Source: Leptospira koniambonensis (GTDB taxonomy: Bacteria; Spirochaetota; Leptospiria; Leptospirales; Leptospiraceae). From it: 64,000 bases of DNA. A program made the translations under genes and the position numbers. The notes beneath the pieces were generated by a model. That model was not told where the DNA came from, made no database searches, and was given only the letters and a program-made list of their open reading frames with translations. Positions 26,671 to 35,565 of the stretch are shown here, piece by piece. The stretch covers positions 804,905 through 868,904 of the forward strand of contig NZ_RQFY01000001.1 in the NCBI RefSeq assembly GCF_004769555.1. Direction: 5' to 3'. How positions within the stretch are numbered: the stretch's first letter is position 1; every line of letters starts with the position of its first letter.

Positions 26671-26907
26671 ATGCGAGCAGATAAAAATAACGACCAAGGA
26701 CTGCTAAAGTTTGCTTGGTTTGGGGGCGGAGGCTCTTCGGCAATAGCGCCTCCGGTTACTGATCCGAATGACGGAGAATTGCAGGAAATTTGGACTTCCG
26801 AGAGTATCGATTTAGATAATACAAGAGTTATCTTTTTCGGAAATGCGACCGTCACTTCTGCTCAGAAGCAAGTCTCTGATAATTTAAGATGTGTTGCGGG
26901 TCCTTAA
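26671..26907 (+). CDS. doubtful small open frame, possibly a gene remnant
   Basis: 78 codons, from ATG 26671 (frame open further upstream), giving LLKFAWFGGGGSSAIAPP and then an acidic polar tail. No signal peptide, no family, and no ribosome-binding site of note. The Gly-rich start resembles the mature end of some surface lipoproteins, so it may be the tail of a deleted gene. The stop lies 55 bases before the VapB start codon. I include it only because the composition is protein-like. Confidence 0.25.
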   Translation: MRADKNNDQGLLKFAWFGGGGSSAIAPPVTDPNDGELQEIWTSESIDLDNTRVIFFGNATVTSAQKQVSDNLRCVAGP

Positions 26908-26933
26908 CGCTCGCAAAAATAGAATTTGACAAT

Positions 26934-26965
26934 GCATATAAATTGGTCATTTTATGCATATAATG
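26934..26965 (+). promoter_or_regulatory. direct repeat at the vapB start, candidate autoregulatory operator
   Basis: TGCATATAA occurs twice (beginning 26933 and 26955), 22 bases apart (two helical turns), the second copy overlapping the vapB start codon. A TTGACA lies at 26926-26931. Ribbon-helix-helix antitoxins commonly bind such repeats; binding here is inferred. Confidence 0.4.
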
Positions 26966-27154
26966 AGAACAACAGTAGATATCCCAGAGGAATTGTTTTT
27001 GGAAGCAATGAGGTTGACTCATTTAAAGACCAAAACCGACGTAATTAAGGAAGGACTTACTTCTTTAATCAGAAGGGAAAAATTGAAAGATCTTAAGAAG
27101 TATAAGGGATCTATTAACCTCGAAATTAATATCGATAATTTACGGAAACGATGA
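26963..27154 (+). CDS. vapB: type II antitoxin, VapB family
   Basis: A 63-residue antitoxin with an N-terminal ribbon-helix-helix DNA-binding domain (MRTTVDIPEELFLEAMRLTH, then KTKTDVIKEGLTSLIRRE) and a basic C-terminal tail that would wrap the toxin. It is expected to neutralise the VapC nuclease encoded next and to repress its own operon. The ATG at 26963 begins exactly at the conserved MRTT; an ATG three codons earlier (26954) is possible. The stop overlaps the toxin start (ATGA). It lies in the accessory region between cassette-like genes and the core chromosome. Confidence 0.88.
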   Translation: MRTTVDIPEELFLEAMRLTHLKTKTDVIKEGLTSLIRREKLKDLKKYKGSINLEINIDNLRKR

Positions 27155-27537
27155 CTCGCATTCTAATAGATTCATCTGTATGGATTGAATATTTCAGGAA
27201 TGCTAATTCACCAATTTCTACCAAAGTTGATGAATTAATTGATAATGAAAATGTTTATACAAATGATCTCATTCTGGCAGAGTTAATTCCTTTCCTTAAA
27301 TTAAGAAAGCAATCCAAGATTCTTACCTCTTTAGAAGCTATTGAACGTTTTCCGTTAGAAATTGATTGGGAACAAATCATTGAATATCAAATTTCAAATC
27401 TTAAAAATGGAATAAATAAAGTTGGTATTCCAGATTTAATAATTGCTCAGAATGTAATTCAGAATAAAGCCACACTTTTTACGTTAGATAAGCATTTTAA
27501 GCTTATGAGCAAGAATGTGAAGTTAAAAGTTTACTAA
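27151..27537 (+). CDS. vapC: type II toxin, VapC PIN-domain ribonuclease
   Basis: A 128-residue PIN-domain protein expected to cut RNA (tRNA or rRNA in characterised relatives) when freed from VapB. The four acidic active-site positions are visible: Asp7 (LIDSSVWIEYF), Glu44 (ILAELIPF), Asp95 (GIPDLIIA) and Asp113 (FTLDKHF). The length is normal for the family and the frame is intact, so the toxin looks functional. The start overlaps the vapB stop by 4 bases. It is convergent with the HEXXH lipoprotein gene, whose stop lies 13 bases beyond. Confidence 0.9.
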   Translation: MTRILIDSSVWIEYFRNANSPISTKVDELIDNENVYTNDLILAELIPFLKLRKQSKILTSLEAIERFPLEIDWEQIIEYQISNLKNGINKVGIPDLIIAQNVIQNKATLFTLDKHFKLMSKNVKLKVY

Positions 27538-27550
27538 AGCTCGCCTCCCC

Positions 27551-28450
27551 CTACTTCTCCAACTCCTTCGCTATCATACACTCCTTCGGGATCCATTCCT
27601 TCTCCACTTGTTTTTGGCGAACATGACCAACTATATGACCCGTGGTGGCTGCAGCTGCGAGAAGTGAGTACGAATATAAAACCGTATAAGGAGAGGTTGG
27701 AAGTAAGTCAGAGATCCCACCTCCCACATAAGACCCGTAAGCTGGATATAATGTGCGATATGCGGTCATTTCTTCTGTTTTGTCGCATCGATATCTGAAG
27801 TATCTGATCGCGTCGTCTGAGGCTCTTGCTTCCGGGTAGAATGCCCCGAGGACAGGGACTGCGTAGCCGAGCGCATATAAAGAACGATATTCTCTTTGTG
27901 CAAAATCTTTGGAGTGTCCGCCTTCATGTATTACTACTGCTGGAATATCAGAATACACATGGATGGTATTTGAATATGGATTATAATGGTCTCCGCCAAA
28001 AATACGACCTACTAAAAGTACATCATTCACTACGTATGCGAATAAACCTATGGTCCATTTCAAAACTGGATGTACTGATTTAGAATCCCAAAGTCTTCTG
28101 AAATCATTTCCAGGAGAATACTGATTAAATCGCACCTTAACATCTTTCAGGTTATTATCTCTGATATAATCCATCAGATACTTTTTTGTTTCGAAAGATA
28201 TTTTGTGACTTTGCATCCTCCTGTCCCAGATCATCAGTTTTGCGGCTAAACTTTCGATCCAGATCCAGCTTCCTATAAAGTCTAGGACTGAATATGGTTC
28301 TCCCTCTTCGAACTGAGGATTTTCTTTGTCAAAATACATTTGGTCATTCGGCTCGTATGGCTGAGCGACTGTGTATCTTTTTTCAGTAGAATAATAGCAG
28401 GATTGGAATATTGTACAAGTAAGTAAGAATATTAGAATTTTCTGTTTCAT
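27551..28450 (-). CDS. HEXXH-motif lipoprotein, metalloprotease-like
   Basis: A 299-residue lipoprotein with signal sequence ending at Cys18 (TIFQSC). Residues 175-179 are HEGGH, a zinc-binding HEXXH motif, in the context AVVIHEGGHSKDF, with candidate third ligands further on (EARASDDAIRYFRYRCDKTEE). A hydrophobic stretch lies near the C-terminus (about 250-275). I placed the start at the ATG 28450, which begins the signal peptide, one base after the upstream lipoprotein stop; longer frames upstream would put charged residues before it. A fragment of a second copy lies at 26290-26382. Peptidase activity is inferred from the motif only. Confidence 0.75.
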   Translation of the reverse strand: MKQKILIFLLTCTIFQSCYYSTEKRYTVAQPYEPNDQMYFDKENPQFEEGEPYSVLDFIGSWIWIESLAAKLMIWDRRMQSHKISFETKKYLMDYIRDNNLKDVKVRFNQYSPGNDFRRLWDSKSVHPVLKWTIGLFAYVVNDVLLVGRIFGGDHYNPYSNTIHVYSDIPAVVIHEGGHSKDFAQREYRSLYALGYAVPVLGAFYPEARASDDAIRYFRYRCDKTEEMTAYRTLYPAYGSYVGGGISDLLPTSPYTVLYSYSLLAAAATTGHIVGHVRQKQVEKEWIPKECMIAKELEK

Positions 28451-28451
28451 C

Positions 28452-29126
28452 TTACTTCTTTCCTTTTTTGTTTTGAGAATGTATGGGAGATGCAGAATGT
28501 TTTTTGATCTCATCCAAAAAATCTAAAAGAGCCACTTTGCCCATTTGATTTATTTGATCTTCTCTGCTTCCCCTATGACCTATATAAGGAAGATGTATAA
28601 TCCATCCGAGTAAGACTGGAACTGTTGCAAGAGTTGCCATAAAATCAGTGACTCTGGATTCGATCCCATCCTTGAATTGGTAATGCCATGATTTTCCGGA
28701 AGAAATAATATCTGCTTCCAGCTCCACATTCACTTCGTTATAGGTCCAATGATCTATTGATTCCAATCTGAACTTTTGGATGATGATCTTATGTTTTCCT
28801 GGATATTCTTCCCTATGATCGTTTATTTCCTTTCGGATCAGTCTGGAAACCGGTCCGTATAAATTTGTATAATCTCGTCCGAGTCCTGTCCAAGAAGTAA
28901 ATCCATCTTCGTAATATACGAAACGATAAGGCACCTCGTTTGGAAATTCAACTTCGATATCAGGATTCTCGGAATTATAATCTATAAAGCCTGCTCTTAG
29001 TTCCCCCCAATGTTCTTGGACTTCATGAGCACCTGAAAGAGATCTAGGAACATACACTTTGATAGAAGTGCAGGAAGAAAGAAATATTAGAAAAAGTGAT
29101 AATACAAACTTAAGGCAATAAGACAT
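28452..29126 (-). CDS. lipoprotein, unknown function
   Basis: A 224-residue protein with a lipoprotein signal ending at Cys19 (LIFLSSC). The mature part is a mixed alpha/beta domain with one hydrophobic segment near residues 164-180 (MATLATVPVLLGWIIHLPYI). No motif was recognised. It is the first gene of a two-gene operon with the HEXXH lipoprotein (one-base gap), so the two proteins probably act together at the cell envelope. The C-terminus is basic (QNKKGKK). Confidence 0.72.
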   Translation of the reverse strand: MSYCLKFVLSLFLIFLSSCTSIKVYVPRSLSGAHEVQEHWGELRAGFIDYNSENPDIEVEFPNEVPYRFVYYEDGFTSWTGLGRDYTNLYGPVSRLIRKEINDHREEYPGKHKIIIQKFRLESIDHWTYNEVNVELEADIISSGKSWHYQFKDGIESRVTDFMATLATVPVLLGWIIHLPYIGHRGSREDQINQMGKVALLDFLDEIKKHSASPIHSQNKKGKK

Positions 29127-29204
29127 GACGGATCGTTTGGTAATTTAGAATTGTGGAGAAGAATGTAAAGAATAAATTCTTAACTGAATGGAAGAGGTTT
29201 CTAT

Positions 29205-30266
29205 TCAATTTGGAATATCTTTCCATTTTGATCCAGGAATTTCTAAAACGAATTCGGAACCAAATGCAAGACTTGGGGTCTTAAATCCTTTTCCCCCTTT
29301 TCCTGAAAGTACTTTGGAAACTGCTGCGAGAGATGATTCGACTGTGAATTCGTAACCTTCTTTACATTCCAAAACTTTGGTGAATTTTTTTCCTTCTTCC
29401 GATCGAACTTCTCCCCATACTGTCGTTTTGACTAGGGTCCTTGTTCTTTCTCCTGGGCCTTTGATCGTTTTTCCTACCAAAGCCTGGACTCCTTTTAATA
29501 CAAAGGGAAGTTTTAATAAAGAGATGATGGGTTTAAAATAGCGTAACGCGTTTACTTGTCCGGAAGGAATATCTGTATACACATCAATATTTGGGATACC
29601 TGTAGAAATATAAGCAGTGAAAACATCTCCCCAAGGAATTCCATATACCTTATAGGTTTTTCCGTTAGCGCTCACCTCTCTGGCTCTACTTAGATGAGGA
29701 ACTCCAACCATCTCCCCATCCCTTCTGATCTTAGATCCATAAGGCAATTGAGCGAGTGCACTTTTCATTGTGCCTGGAGAAACTTCGCTTAGTCCTACGA
29801 AGGCAAGTTCCAAAAACTTTGGCTTTGAAAGTGATTCTTTTAAAGAAGAAGCAAGACAATCTGTAGGAACAATATCAAATCCAACGCCAGGTAAAAGAAG
29901 AACTCCTGCTTCTTTAGCTTCTTCTCCCAAAGCTTGTAGAGATTCATATACAGGAATTTCTCCGGTGATATCCAGATAATGTACTTTTTTAGAAATACAT
30001 GCCTTAGCCATCGGAACAGAAGTTTGGATGAAAGGTCCCGCGCAATGCAAAACGAGTTGGAACCCTTGTATATGCGAACCGACCTCGTTCGAATTATTTA
30101 AATCGAAAATTTTATATTCTAAACGGAGTTCGTTTGCGAGTTCTTCAATTTTGCCTCTGCTTCTTCCTGCGAGTACTGGTTTTAAACCACGAGACACTGC
30201 TCTTCTTGCGATCAGTTCTCCTGTGTAACCGTTCGCTCCATAAATCATCCACTTAGATACTGCCAT
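29205..30266 (-). CDS. saccharopine dehydrogenase-family NAD(P)-binding reductase
   Basis: A 353-residue protein with an N-terminal Rossmann fold, IYGANGYTGELIARR (about 8-22), followed by AGRSRGKIEELA, and the SDH-like catalytic region GVGFDIVPTDCLA. The architecture matches the trans-acting enoyl reductase/saccharopine dehydrogenase-like oxidoreductases rather than true lysine-pathway enzymes, which are longer or carry extra domains. It likely acts on lipid or polyketide-type intermediates; the substrate is unknown. Monocistronic, with short flanking gaps. Confidence 0.82.
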   Translation of the reverse strand: MAVSKWMIYGANGYTGELIARRAVSRGLKPVLAGRSRGKIEELANELRLEYKIFDLNNSNEVGSHIQGFQLVLHCAGPFIQTSVPMAKACISKKVHYLDITGEIPVYESLQALGEEAKEAGVLLLPGVGFDIVPTDCLASSLKESLSKPKFLELAFVGLSEVSPGTMKSALAQLPYGSKIRRDGEMVGVPHLSRAREVSANGKTYKVYGIPWGDVFTAYISTGIPNIDVYTDIPSGQVNALRYFKPIISLLKLPFVLKGVQALVGKTIKGPGERTRTLVKTTVWGEVRSEEGKKFTKVLECKEGYEFTVESSLAAVSKVLSGKGGKGFKTPSLAFGSEFVLEIPGSKWKDIPN

Positions 30267-30434
30267 AAGGTAGGAACTACGACATCGTTTCTGATTTAGT
30301 CAACCTGCATACCACGAACGAGTTAGTTTTTTTCACACAATTGATAGGTAAAGAATTTCCGTTTTGGAGTCTGTTTTAGTTTTAGATTGACCTAGTTATG
30401 GAACGAGGAATGATAGAGGTTACCGGCTTGTATT

Positions 30435-31769
30435 ATGGAAAAAATAAATCTTATCACAATCGCAATTCCATTTTTCTTTTTGCTGATCGGGTTAGAGCTC
30501 GCATTCTCCTGGTATCATAAAAGAAAACTTTATCGTCTGAACGATTCTATCAACGATCTTAGTGCTGGTATTGCTAGCCAAATTTTTGGGATCATCTTCA
30601 AGACGTTCACATTCTTCGCTTACCTTTGGGTATATGAGAATTGGAGAATATTCAATCTTCCTTCTTGGCCAAGTGAACCTGTTTCTTGGATGCCTTCTTC
30701 TGATGTACTTGGACTTTCTGCTTCTACCTGGGCTTGGACAATTGTTCTAGCAGTTTGGGTCAGTTGTTTTGTTCTCTATGATCTTGCTTATTATTGGCTG
30801 CATAGATTAAGTCACGAGGTGAATTTCCTTTGGGCGGGACATGTGGTTCACCACCAAAGTGAAGAGTATAATCTTACTGTTGCATTACGTCAGGCAAGCT
30901 TTCACGGATTATTTACTTGGATCTTCTATATTCCTTTAGCGATCATTGGATTTTCTCCTATCGTAATGGTTCTGAACGGACAATTAAATTTGATCTATCA
31001 ATTCTGGATCCATACAAAAGCGATCGATAAATTCCCAAAATGGTTCGAAGCAATATTCAATACACCTTCTCACCATAGAGTTCACCACGGTATCAATCCT
31101 AAATATATAGATAGAAACCATGGCGGAACATTGATCGTTTTTGACAGATGGTTCGGAACATTCCAAGCAGAAGAAGAAACTCCCGTATACGGAACAGTTA
31201 AACCTCTTCGCAGCTTCAATCCATTATGGGCAAACGTTCATTATTGGATAGAAATGTGGGAACAAGCAAAACAAAGCCCTCGTTTCTTGGATAAGATCAA
31301 AGCTTTCTTAGCAATGCCGGGATGGAGACCTCAGGACTTAGGAGGACAATACCCTATCCCTGAAGTGGATGAGAAAACATTCAAAAAATATGATGTAAAT
31401 CTCTCCAAAAGTTTAACTGCTTATGCAGTGACCTGGTTTGTTCTTACATTGGTAGGAACATTCTCAATGCTTGTAAAAGTGAATTCAATACCGACAGGGC
31501 TGCTGTATACGATCTTCTTCTTTAGTATTTTCTCCTTAACTACTGTGGGAGGAATATTAGATCTAAAACGTTGGACTCTTTATTTAGAGCCGGTTCGTAT
31601 CGCTCTTTTGGTAGGAACTGCTTTCCTTTTAGGAGTTTCTACAGGGACTGCGTTTATCGCAGCTGGATTCGGTGCACTTTCACTCGCATGGTTTTTCTCC
31701 CAGAGACATCTATTTGCTGAATGGAAGGACATTGATCCAATCAAAGAAATTCATAGCAAAGCCGCTTAA
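30435..31769 (+). CDS. sterol desaturase / fatty acid hydroxylase superfamily membrane protein
   Basis: A 444-residue integral membrane di-iron oxygenase. Histidine motifs: YYWLHRLSHE (about 116-125), GHVVHHQSEE (about 135-144) and HHRVHHG (about 214-220). There are N-terminal helices at about 6-25 and 45-65, and four more helices in a C-terminal extension (about 335-435) not seen in short family members, giving a layout like alkylglycerol monooxygenase. It probably hydroxylates or cleaves a lipid chain. AGAGG lies about 15 bases upstream of the ATG. Confidence 0.88.
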   Translation: MEKINLITIAIPFFFLLIGLELAFSWYHKRKLYRLNDSINDLSAGIASQIFGIIFKTFTFFAYLWVYENWRIFNLPSWPSEPVSWMPSSDVLGLSASTWAWTIVLAVWVSCFVLYDLAYYWLHRLSHEVNFLWAGHVVHHQSEEYNLTVALRQASFHGLFTWIFYIPLAIIGFSPIVMVLNGQLNLIYQFWIHTKAIDKFPKWFEAIFNTPSHHRVHHGINPKYIDRNHGGTLIVFDRWFGTFQAEEETPVYGTVKPLRSFNPLWANVHYWIEMWEQAKQSPRFLDKIKAFLAMPGWRPQDLGGQYPIPEVDEKTFKKYDVNLSKSLTAYAVTWFVLTLVGTFSMLVKVNSIPTGLLYTIFFFSIFSLTTVGGILDLKRWTLYLEPVRIALLVGTAFLLGVSTGTAFIAAGFGALSLAWFFSQRHLFAEWKDIDPIKEIHSKAA

Positions 31770-31831
31770 TCAGTAATATCGCACACTTCTCCGCTTGGGA
31801 TCAGGCATTGCATGCGGAGAAGTTTTCCTAA

Positions 31832-32602
31832 ATGAATTCAAACAAAACCGTTTCCAACGGAAACGAATCTCTCCTCAAAAACGGATATTTTCTTTTTCAG
31901 AATTTTTTCGAGCAAAGTGGACTGGAGAATATTCGGGACATTCTACTGGATGCAAATTCAAAATGGAAAACCAGATTTCCGGATGCAAATTCAGTAAATA
32001 GCGCCTACTTAACCAGTCCCGATTTTTGCTCAGAAGAATCGGATCGACTTTCCTTTTTCCGATTCATTTCAAGCTCCAAGCTTGTAGAACTTGCAAAAAG
32101 TATAATACAAGAGAAGATCTATTTCTTAAATACTCAGCTATTCTTTAATCCGGCATCTCCGGACAAAAGAAACTATTGGCATAGGGATCTGCAATATTTA
32201 GGAGTTTCAGAAGAAGAGCAGAAAAGTATCCTGAAACATTCAAAAGTATTCCATTTTAGGATACCATTCTATCCGGATCCAGGATTGGAATTTATTCCTG
32301 GTTCACATACAAGATGGGATCATGAAGAAGAATACGAGATCCGTATGGAGAAAAATGGCCGCAAAAATTATGAAGATCTGCCAGATGGAGTTGTAGTTCC
32401 TCAAAATCCTGGAGATTTATTAGTATTCTCCGCTCATTTGATACATAGGGGAATTTACGGAGGAAACAGACATTCATTAGATATTCTTTATACGAATTTT
32501 CCTGACAAACAATCCAATGCGAAAATTTTCCGTCAATTTCCTGATGAGAAACTTCTTTCTAAATTAGAAAACCCTGAAATTTTCGAACAATCAGCTGATT
32601 GA
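31832..32602 (+). CDS. phytanoyl-CoA dioxygenase (PhyH)-family protein
   Basis: A 256-residue Fe(II)/2-oxoglutarate-dependent oxygenase. The facial triad is visible as His117-x-Asp119 (YWHRDLQYLG) and His205 (AHLIHRG), with Arg213 in GGNRHSLDI placed to bind 2-oxoglutarate. The FIPGSHTRWDH stretch is typical of the family. Soluble, no signal peptide. GGAGAAG lies about 12 bases before the ATG. It follows the sterol-desaturase-like gene by 62 bases on the same strand, so both oxygenases may act in one lipid pathway (inference). The substrate is unknown. Confidence 0.85.
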   Translation: MNSNKTVSNGNESLLKNGYFLFQNFFEQSGLENIRDILLDANSKWKTRFPDANSVNSAYLTSPDFCSEESDRLSFFRFISSSKLVELAKSIIQEKIYFLNTQLFFNPASPDKRNYWHRDLQYLGVSEEEQKSILKHSKVFHFRIPFYPDPGLEFIPGSHTRWDHEEEYEIRMEKNGRKNYEDLPDGVVVPQNPGDLLVFSAHLIHRGIYGGNRHSLDILYTNFPDKQSNAKIFRQFPDEKLLSKLENPEIFEQSAD

Positions 32603-32604
32603 TC

Positions 32605-33096
32605 TTAAAACTGCAGAGCCTTTCCGGTCTCGAGTAAACTTTTGAGAGAAGAAAGAATTGCAGGCCAGCCGTTATTCAATCCTACAAACGTATCCGGATT
32701 TTCTATAAAATCTTCCGGCAAAAGATCTTCATGAAGAAGTGTAAGTCTCGTAAGATCTTTCATTTGTTTTAAAGAATAAGTAACTCGAGTAGGTTCTTTT
32801 GATTTATCCAATCTAGCTTTTAGTTCAGGCGGGATAGATTTGAAACCAGAAGGAAGTTCCCAAGTATAAGAAAGTAAATTTGGTTTTTCGCATTTTAGGA
32901 TTTTACCAACAACTAATAGTTCTCCATTCGGATCCAAGAATTTGAATCCTCCTCCTACCTTCCAGTCCCCTTCTATATTACTTCCGAACCAATACTTTTG
33001 TGCATATTCAGAGCTAGTCAAAGCTTCCCAAATTTTTTCCGGACTTGCGGCGATGTATGTTGTATAAATAAATTTGATGTCAGATCCCTGTTTCAT
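32605..33096 (-). CDS. SRPBCC / AHSA1-like (activator of Hsp90 ATPase homologue) protein
   Basis: A 163-residue small-ligand-binding fold protein starting IKFIYTTYIAASPEKIWEAL and continuing with YWFGSNIEGDWKVGGGFKF, typical of AHSA1-type SRPBCC proteins. The C-terminal helix (GLNNGWPAILSSLKSLLETG) is also typical. The frame stays open upstream to 33255, but that would run through a strong terminator hairpin at 33161-33187 and lacks homology to the fold, so the ATG at 33096 is preferred. Such proteins bind hydrophobic ligands; no specific role can be given. Confidence 0.82.
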   Translation of the reverse strand: MKQGSDIKFIYTTYIAASPEKIWEALTSSEYAQKYWFGSNIEGDWKVGGGFKFLDPNGELLVVGKILKCEKPNLLSYTWELPSGFKSIPPELKARLDKSKEPTRVTYSLKQMKDLTRLTLLHEDLLPEDFIENPDTFVGLNNGWPAILSSLKSLLETGKALQF

Positions 33097-33160
33097 TTTT
33101 CGAATCCACCAACTGAAGTTTCTTATTATGTAATAGTATAAAGAATGTCTTCGGGCAATA

Positions 33161-33187
33161 AAAAACCCCCGAGATTCGGGGGTTTTT
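33161..33187 (-). terminator. bidirectional-looking terminator after the 33212-34417 gene
   Basis: AAAAACCCCCGA, GAT, TCGGGGGTTTTT forms a 7-bp GC-rich stem extended by A/T pairs. It lies 25 bases past the stop of the minus-strand gene and upstream of the SRPBCC gene. Confidence 0.88.
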
Positions 33188-33211
33188 CGTAAAAGCAAGT
33201 TTAGAAGATTC

Positions 33212-34417
33212 TTATAGAGTTGGTGAAGCTTCAAATACGACATCCATATTATCAATCGTATCCTTTCTCAAGTCATCCCAAAGAACATCCATATCGTCCC
33301 CAGAATCCCCTGATTTACCTGAAGTTCCAATTCTTGCATATAAACCATCTACTCGAGAAGCAGGAACATATCCCGAAGGAATATTACTAGAGGCAACGAC
33401 ATCTTTTACAAAACCATTCACATTAAATAATCCATAATTTAATGAAATTCCGGTGCTGCAGAGTTCTCCATCTGTCGGGGTTATTGTTGCCTCTTCCCAT
33501 CCTGATTTTGCAGTTACTTCCAGGTCACCTGTTAGTTTTTGACTGTATGCAAGTTTATAATATTCATCTCCGGTCGTACCTGCACAGAATCCTTCGTTTG
33601 GGTAGAAAGCAGGAACTAAATTCGCATTAGAGTCGATACGAACAAGAGCCTTGAAACAGAAAATGGTGCGATTGTCCATTTCTTCCAAAATCACTCTACC
33701 ATGGCGAGCATGCAGAGATATTTGGTTATCGTTATTCAATTTATCGTCCCAGGAATATACTTGGACCAAACCTTGGACTACATTATTGTGAGTTGCTGGA
33801 TCGTATTTTACATCGGTAAGTTTCGGGGAATATACATAACTTTCTATATCCGCAGTAGACCCACCATCTTGAGAAGGATTCAACATCTGCAAACGGTATT
33901 TCACAAGTGCACCTTGCTGATCAGAATCCCTTGGATCATCATCCCAATAAAATTGTAATGCGATGTCCGAAGTTGCAGTAGTATTTTCGTTTCTCAATTC
34001 CAAATAATTGGAGAATTCTTTCTGTCCAGTATAAGCGGTAGAAGAAGCCATAAAGGATCCACCAAGTTTGATGGAGATCTGAAAGTCAGTCCCGGAAGTA
34101 GTGGAGAAATTATCCTGCACGAATCCTCCAGGCTGACTTGCTAAGAAAACTAATCCTGTGTTTGCCTGGATAGAACCAATCACATCATCCATAAAGAGTG
34201 AATTCCCACGGGCCCAGGAAGCTGATCCTCTTACAAAACCCCATTGGTCTGCACTTGCGTGCAATGGTCTAAGCAGAGAAACATTTAAAGAAAACGGAAT
34301 ATGATTTTTTTCCTTATTAAATCCTGGGTTAAATTTAAAACCAGCAGTGATCCCGAAAAAAACCAATAAAGCCAGAACGACTTTTGGAAGAATAGAGCGA
34401 CGATTTTGTAATTTCAC
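33212..34417 (-). CDS. secreted protein, unknown function
   Basis: A 401-residue protein with an N-terminal hydrophobic segment (about 11-27) acting as signal peptide or anchor. The rest is beta-rich and hydrophilic with many Asp/Asn/Ser, four cysteines (FCFKA, GFCAG, ELCSTG region) and an acidic C-terminus (SGDSGDDMDVLWDD). No family was recognised. The GTG start at 34417 has GAGGA 8 bases upstream and overlaps the stop of the small lipoprotein gene (GTGA). A terminator follows directly, so the two genes form a closed transcription unit. Confidence 0.7.
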   Translation of the reverse strand: MKLQNRRSILPKVVLALLVFFGITAGFKFNPGFNKEKNHIPFSLNVSLLRPLHASADQWGFVRGSASWARGNSLFMDDVIGSIQANTGLVFLASQPGGFVQDNFSTTSGTDFQISIKLGGSFMASSTAYTGQKEFSNYLELRNENTTATSDIALQFYWDDDPRDSDQQGALVKYRLQMLNPSQDGGSTADIESYVYSPKLTDVKYDPATHNNVVQGLVQVYSWDDKLNNDNQISLHARHGRVILEEMDNRTIFCFKALVRIDSNANLVPAFYPNEGFCAGTTGDEYYKLAYSQKLTGDLEVTAKSGWEEATITPTDGELCSTGISLNYGLFNVNGFVKDVVASSNIPSGYVPASRVDGLYARIGTSGKSGDSGDDMDVLWDDLRKDTIDNMDVVFEASPTL

Positions 34418-34599
34418 TGTGCGATTCCTCTTGGAACGATAATAAAAAATCCAGTTTTGCTTTTTTCCAATTGGTAACCGAGATTGAATAGAGGGATGAA
34501 TGGGTCTTTTCCTCCCGGTGCGCAGGCGGTCCCGACTAACCCAGTCAGGATGATCCCTAAGCTAATAAGCAGAATCCCTCTTTTTAGATTTAAGATCAT
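34414..34599 (-). CDS. small predicted lipoprotein
   Basis: 61 residues: a basic start, a hydrophobic helix (about 9-24) and a loose lipobox ending GTAC with Cys27, then a short mature part of 34 residues. The ribosome-binding site AAGGAG lies 6 bases before the ATG, and the gene overlaps the next secreted-protein gene by 4 bases, so it is very likely real despite its size. The function is unknown; it may act with the downstream protein. Confidence 0.65.
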   Translation of the reverse strand: MILNLKRGILLISLGIILTGLVGTACAPGGKDPFIPLFNLGYQLEKSKTGFFIIVPRGIAQ

Positions 34600-34782
34600 A
34601 AGTATCTCCTTATAGAATAATGAACATTCGAGATTTAATTTTTTTCATCTTGCTTTGATTTTAAGAGCTTGTTCTAATTAATAAAGCATCGTATCAAAGG
34701 ATAGCTTTATTTCGCTTAATCCTTGGAAAAAACGTCCCCCAAGGAATAGATGCCTTAATACAATAATATCCCGGAGACAAAA

Positions 34783-35415
34783 ATGAAAGGTCCGATCTTG
34801 AATATATTTCTGAAAAACCCAGTCCCGGGAAAAGTTAAGACACGTTTAGCCAAGGACATAGGAGAAGAAGCAGCACTCGAAGTATATCAGGCCTTGGTCG
34901 AAAAAACTAGATCAGCCTGCAAAGACTTGGATGTACCTAAGGTTCTATGGTTCGATTCTTATCTTCCGAATCCTTCTGATTTGGGAAGTTGGGGACATTC
35001 TCCACTTCTCATCCGCAAACAAGAAGGTAAAGATCTAGGGGAGAAGATGCGAAATGCATTCTTATATTGTTTTCAAAATGGTTCCGGCCCTGCGATTCTC
35101 ATAGGAAGTGATTGTCCTGAGTTGGATCTACTACATTTAAAAGAAGCATTTCAGATCATAGATCATAAAGACGTTGTTCTAGGTCCTGCGAAAGATGGCG
35201 GTTATTATCTGGTAGGACTCAAGTCGGATACTCCTGAACTTTTTCATGGAATAGAATGGAGCACTGAAACTGTTTTTGCGAGAAGTTTGGAAAAACTACA
35301 ATGGGCCAGAAAACAAGTCGGACTTCTTCCTGTATTATCCGACCTGGACGACGTCCAAGATCTGGAATATTTCGAATCAAATGGGATTTGGGACTGGAAA
35401 AAGAACGATTCCTGA
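34783..35415 (+). CDS. glycosyltransferase-A-like protein (TIGR04282 / DUF2064 family)
   Basis: A 210-residue nucleotidyl/glycosyltransferase A-fold protein. Signature: FLKNPVPGKVKTRLA at the N-terminus (about 9-23), then AILIGSDCPEL (about 104-114) with the metal-binding Asp, and VVLGPAKDGGYYLVGL. The family is annotated as rSAM/selenodomain-associated transferase 1, and its reaction is not established. The ATG has GGAG 6 bases upstream. No associated radical SAM gene is seen next to it. Confidence 0.88.
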   Translation: MKGPILNIFLKNPVPGKVKTRLAKDIGEEAALEVYQALVEKTRSACKDLDVPKVLWFDSYLPNPSDLGSWGHSPLLIRKQEGKDLGEKMRNAFLYCFQNGSGPAILIGSDCPELDLLHLKEAFQIIDHKDVVLGPAKDGGYYLVGLKSDTPELFHGIEWSTETVFARSLEKLQWARKQVGLLPVLSDLDDVQDLEYFESNGIWDWKKNDS

Positions 35416-35565
35416 ATTTCAAGTCACACAAAATACCTCACGCCTCATACATTAAAAAAATAGAATATAGTCTGTAGACTTCGGTCTCGACCTATGTCCA
35501 GAGAAGGATCTAATATTTTCTTCTCCATTATGTAATTATTTGCGTACTTACGCGGAATCCCAGGT

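Noticed and set aside
33097..33255. Longer N-terminus for the SRPBCC protein
   Set aside because: It would cross a strong terminator hairpin and adds residues foreign to the fold.
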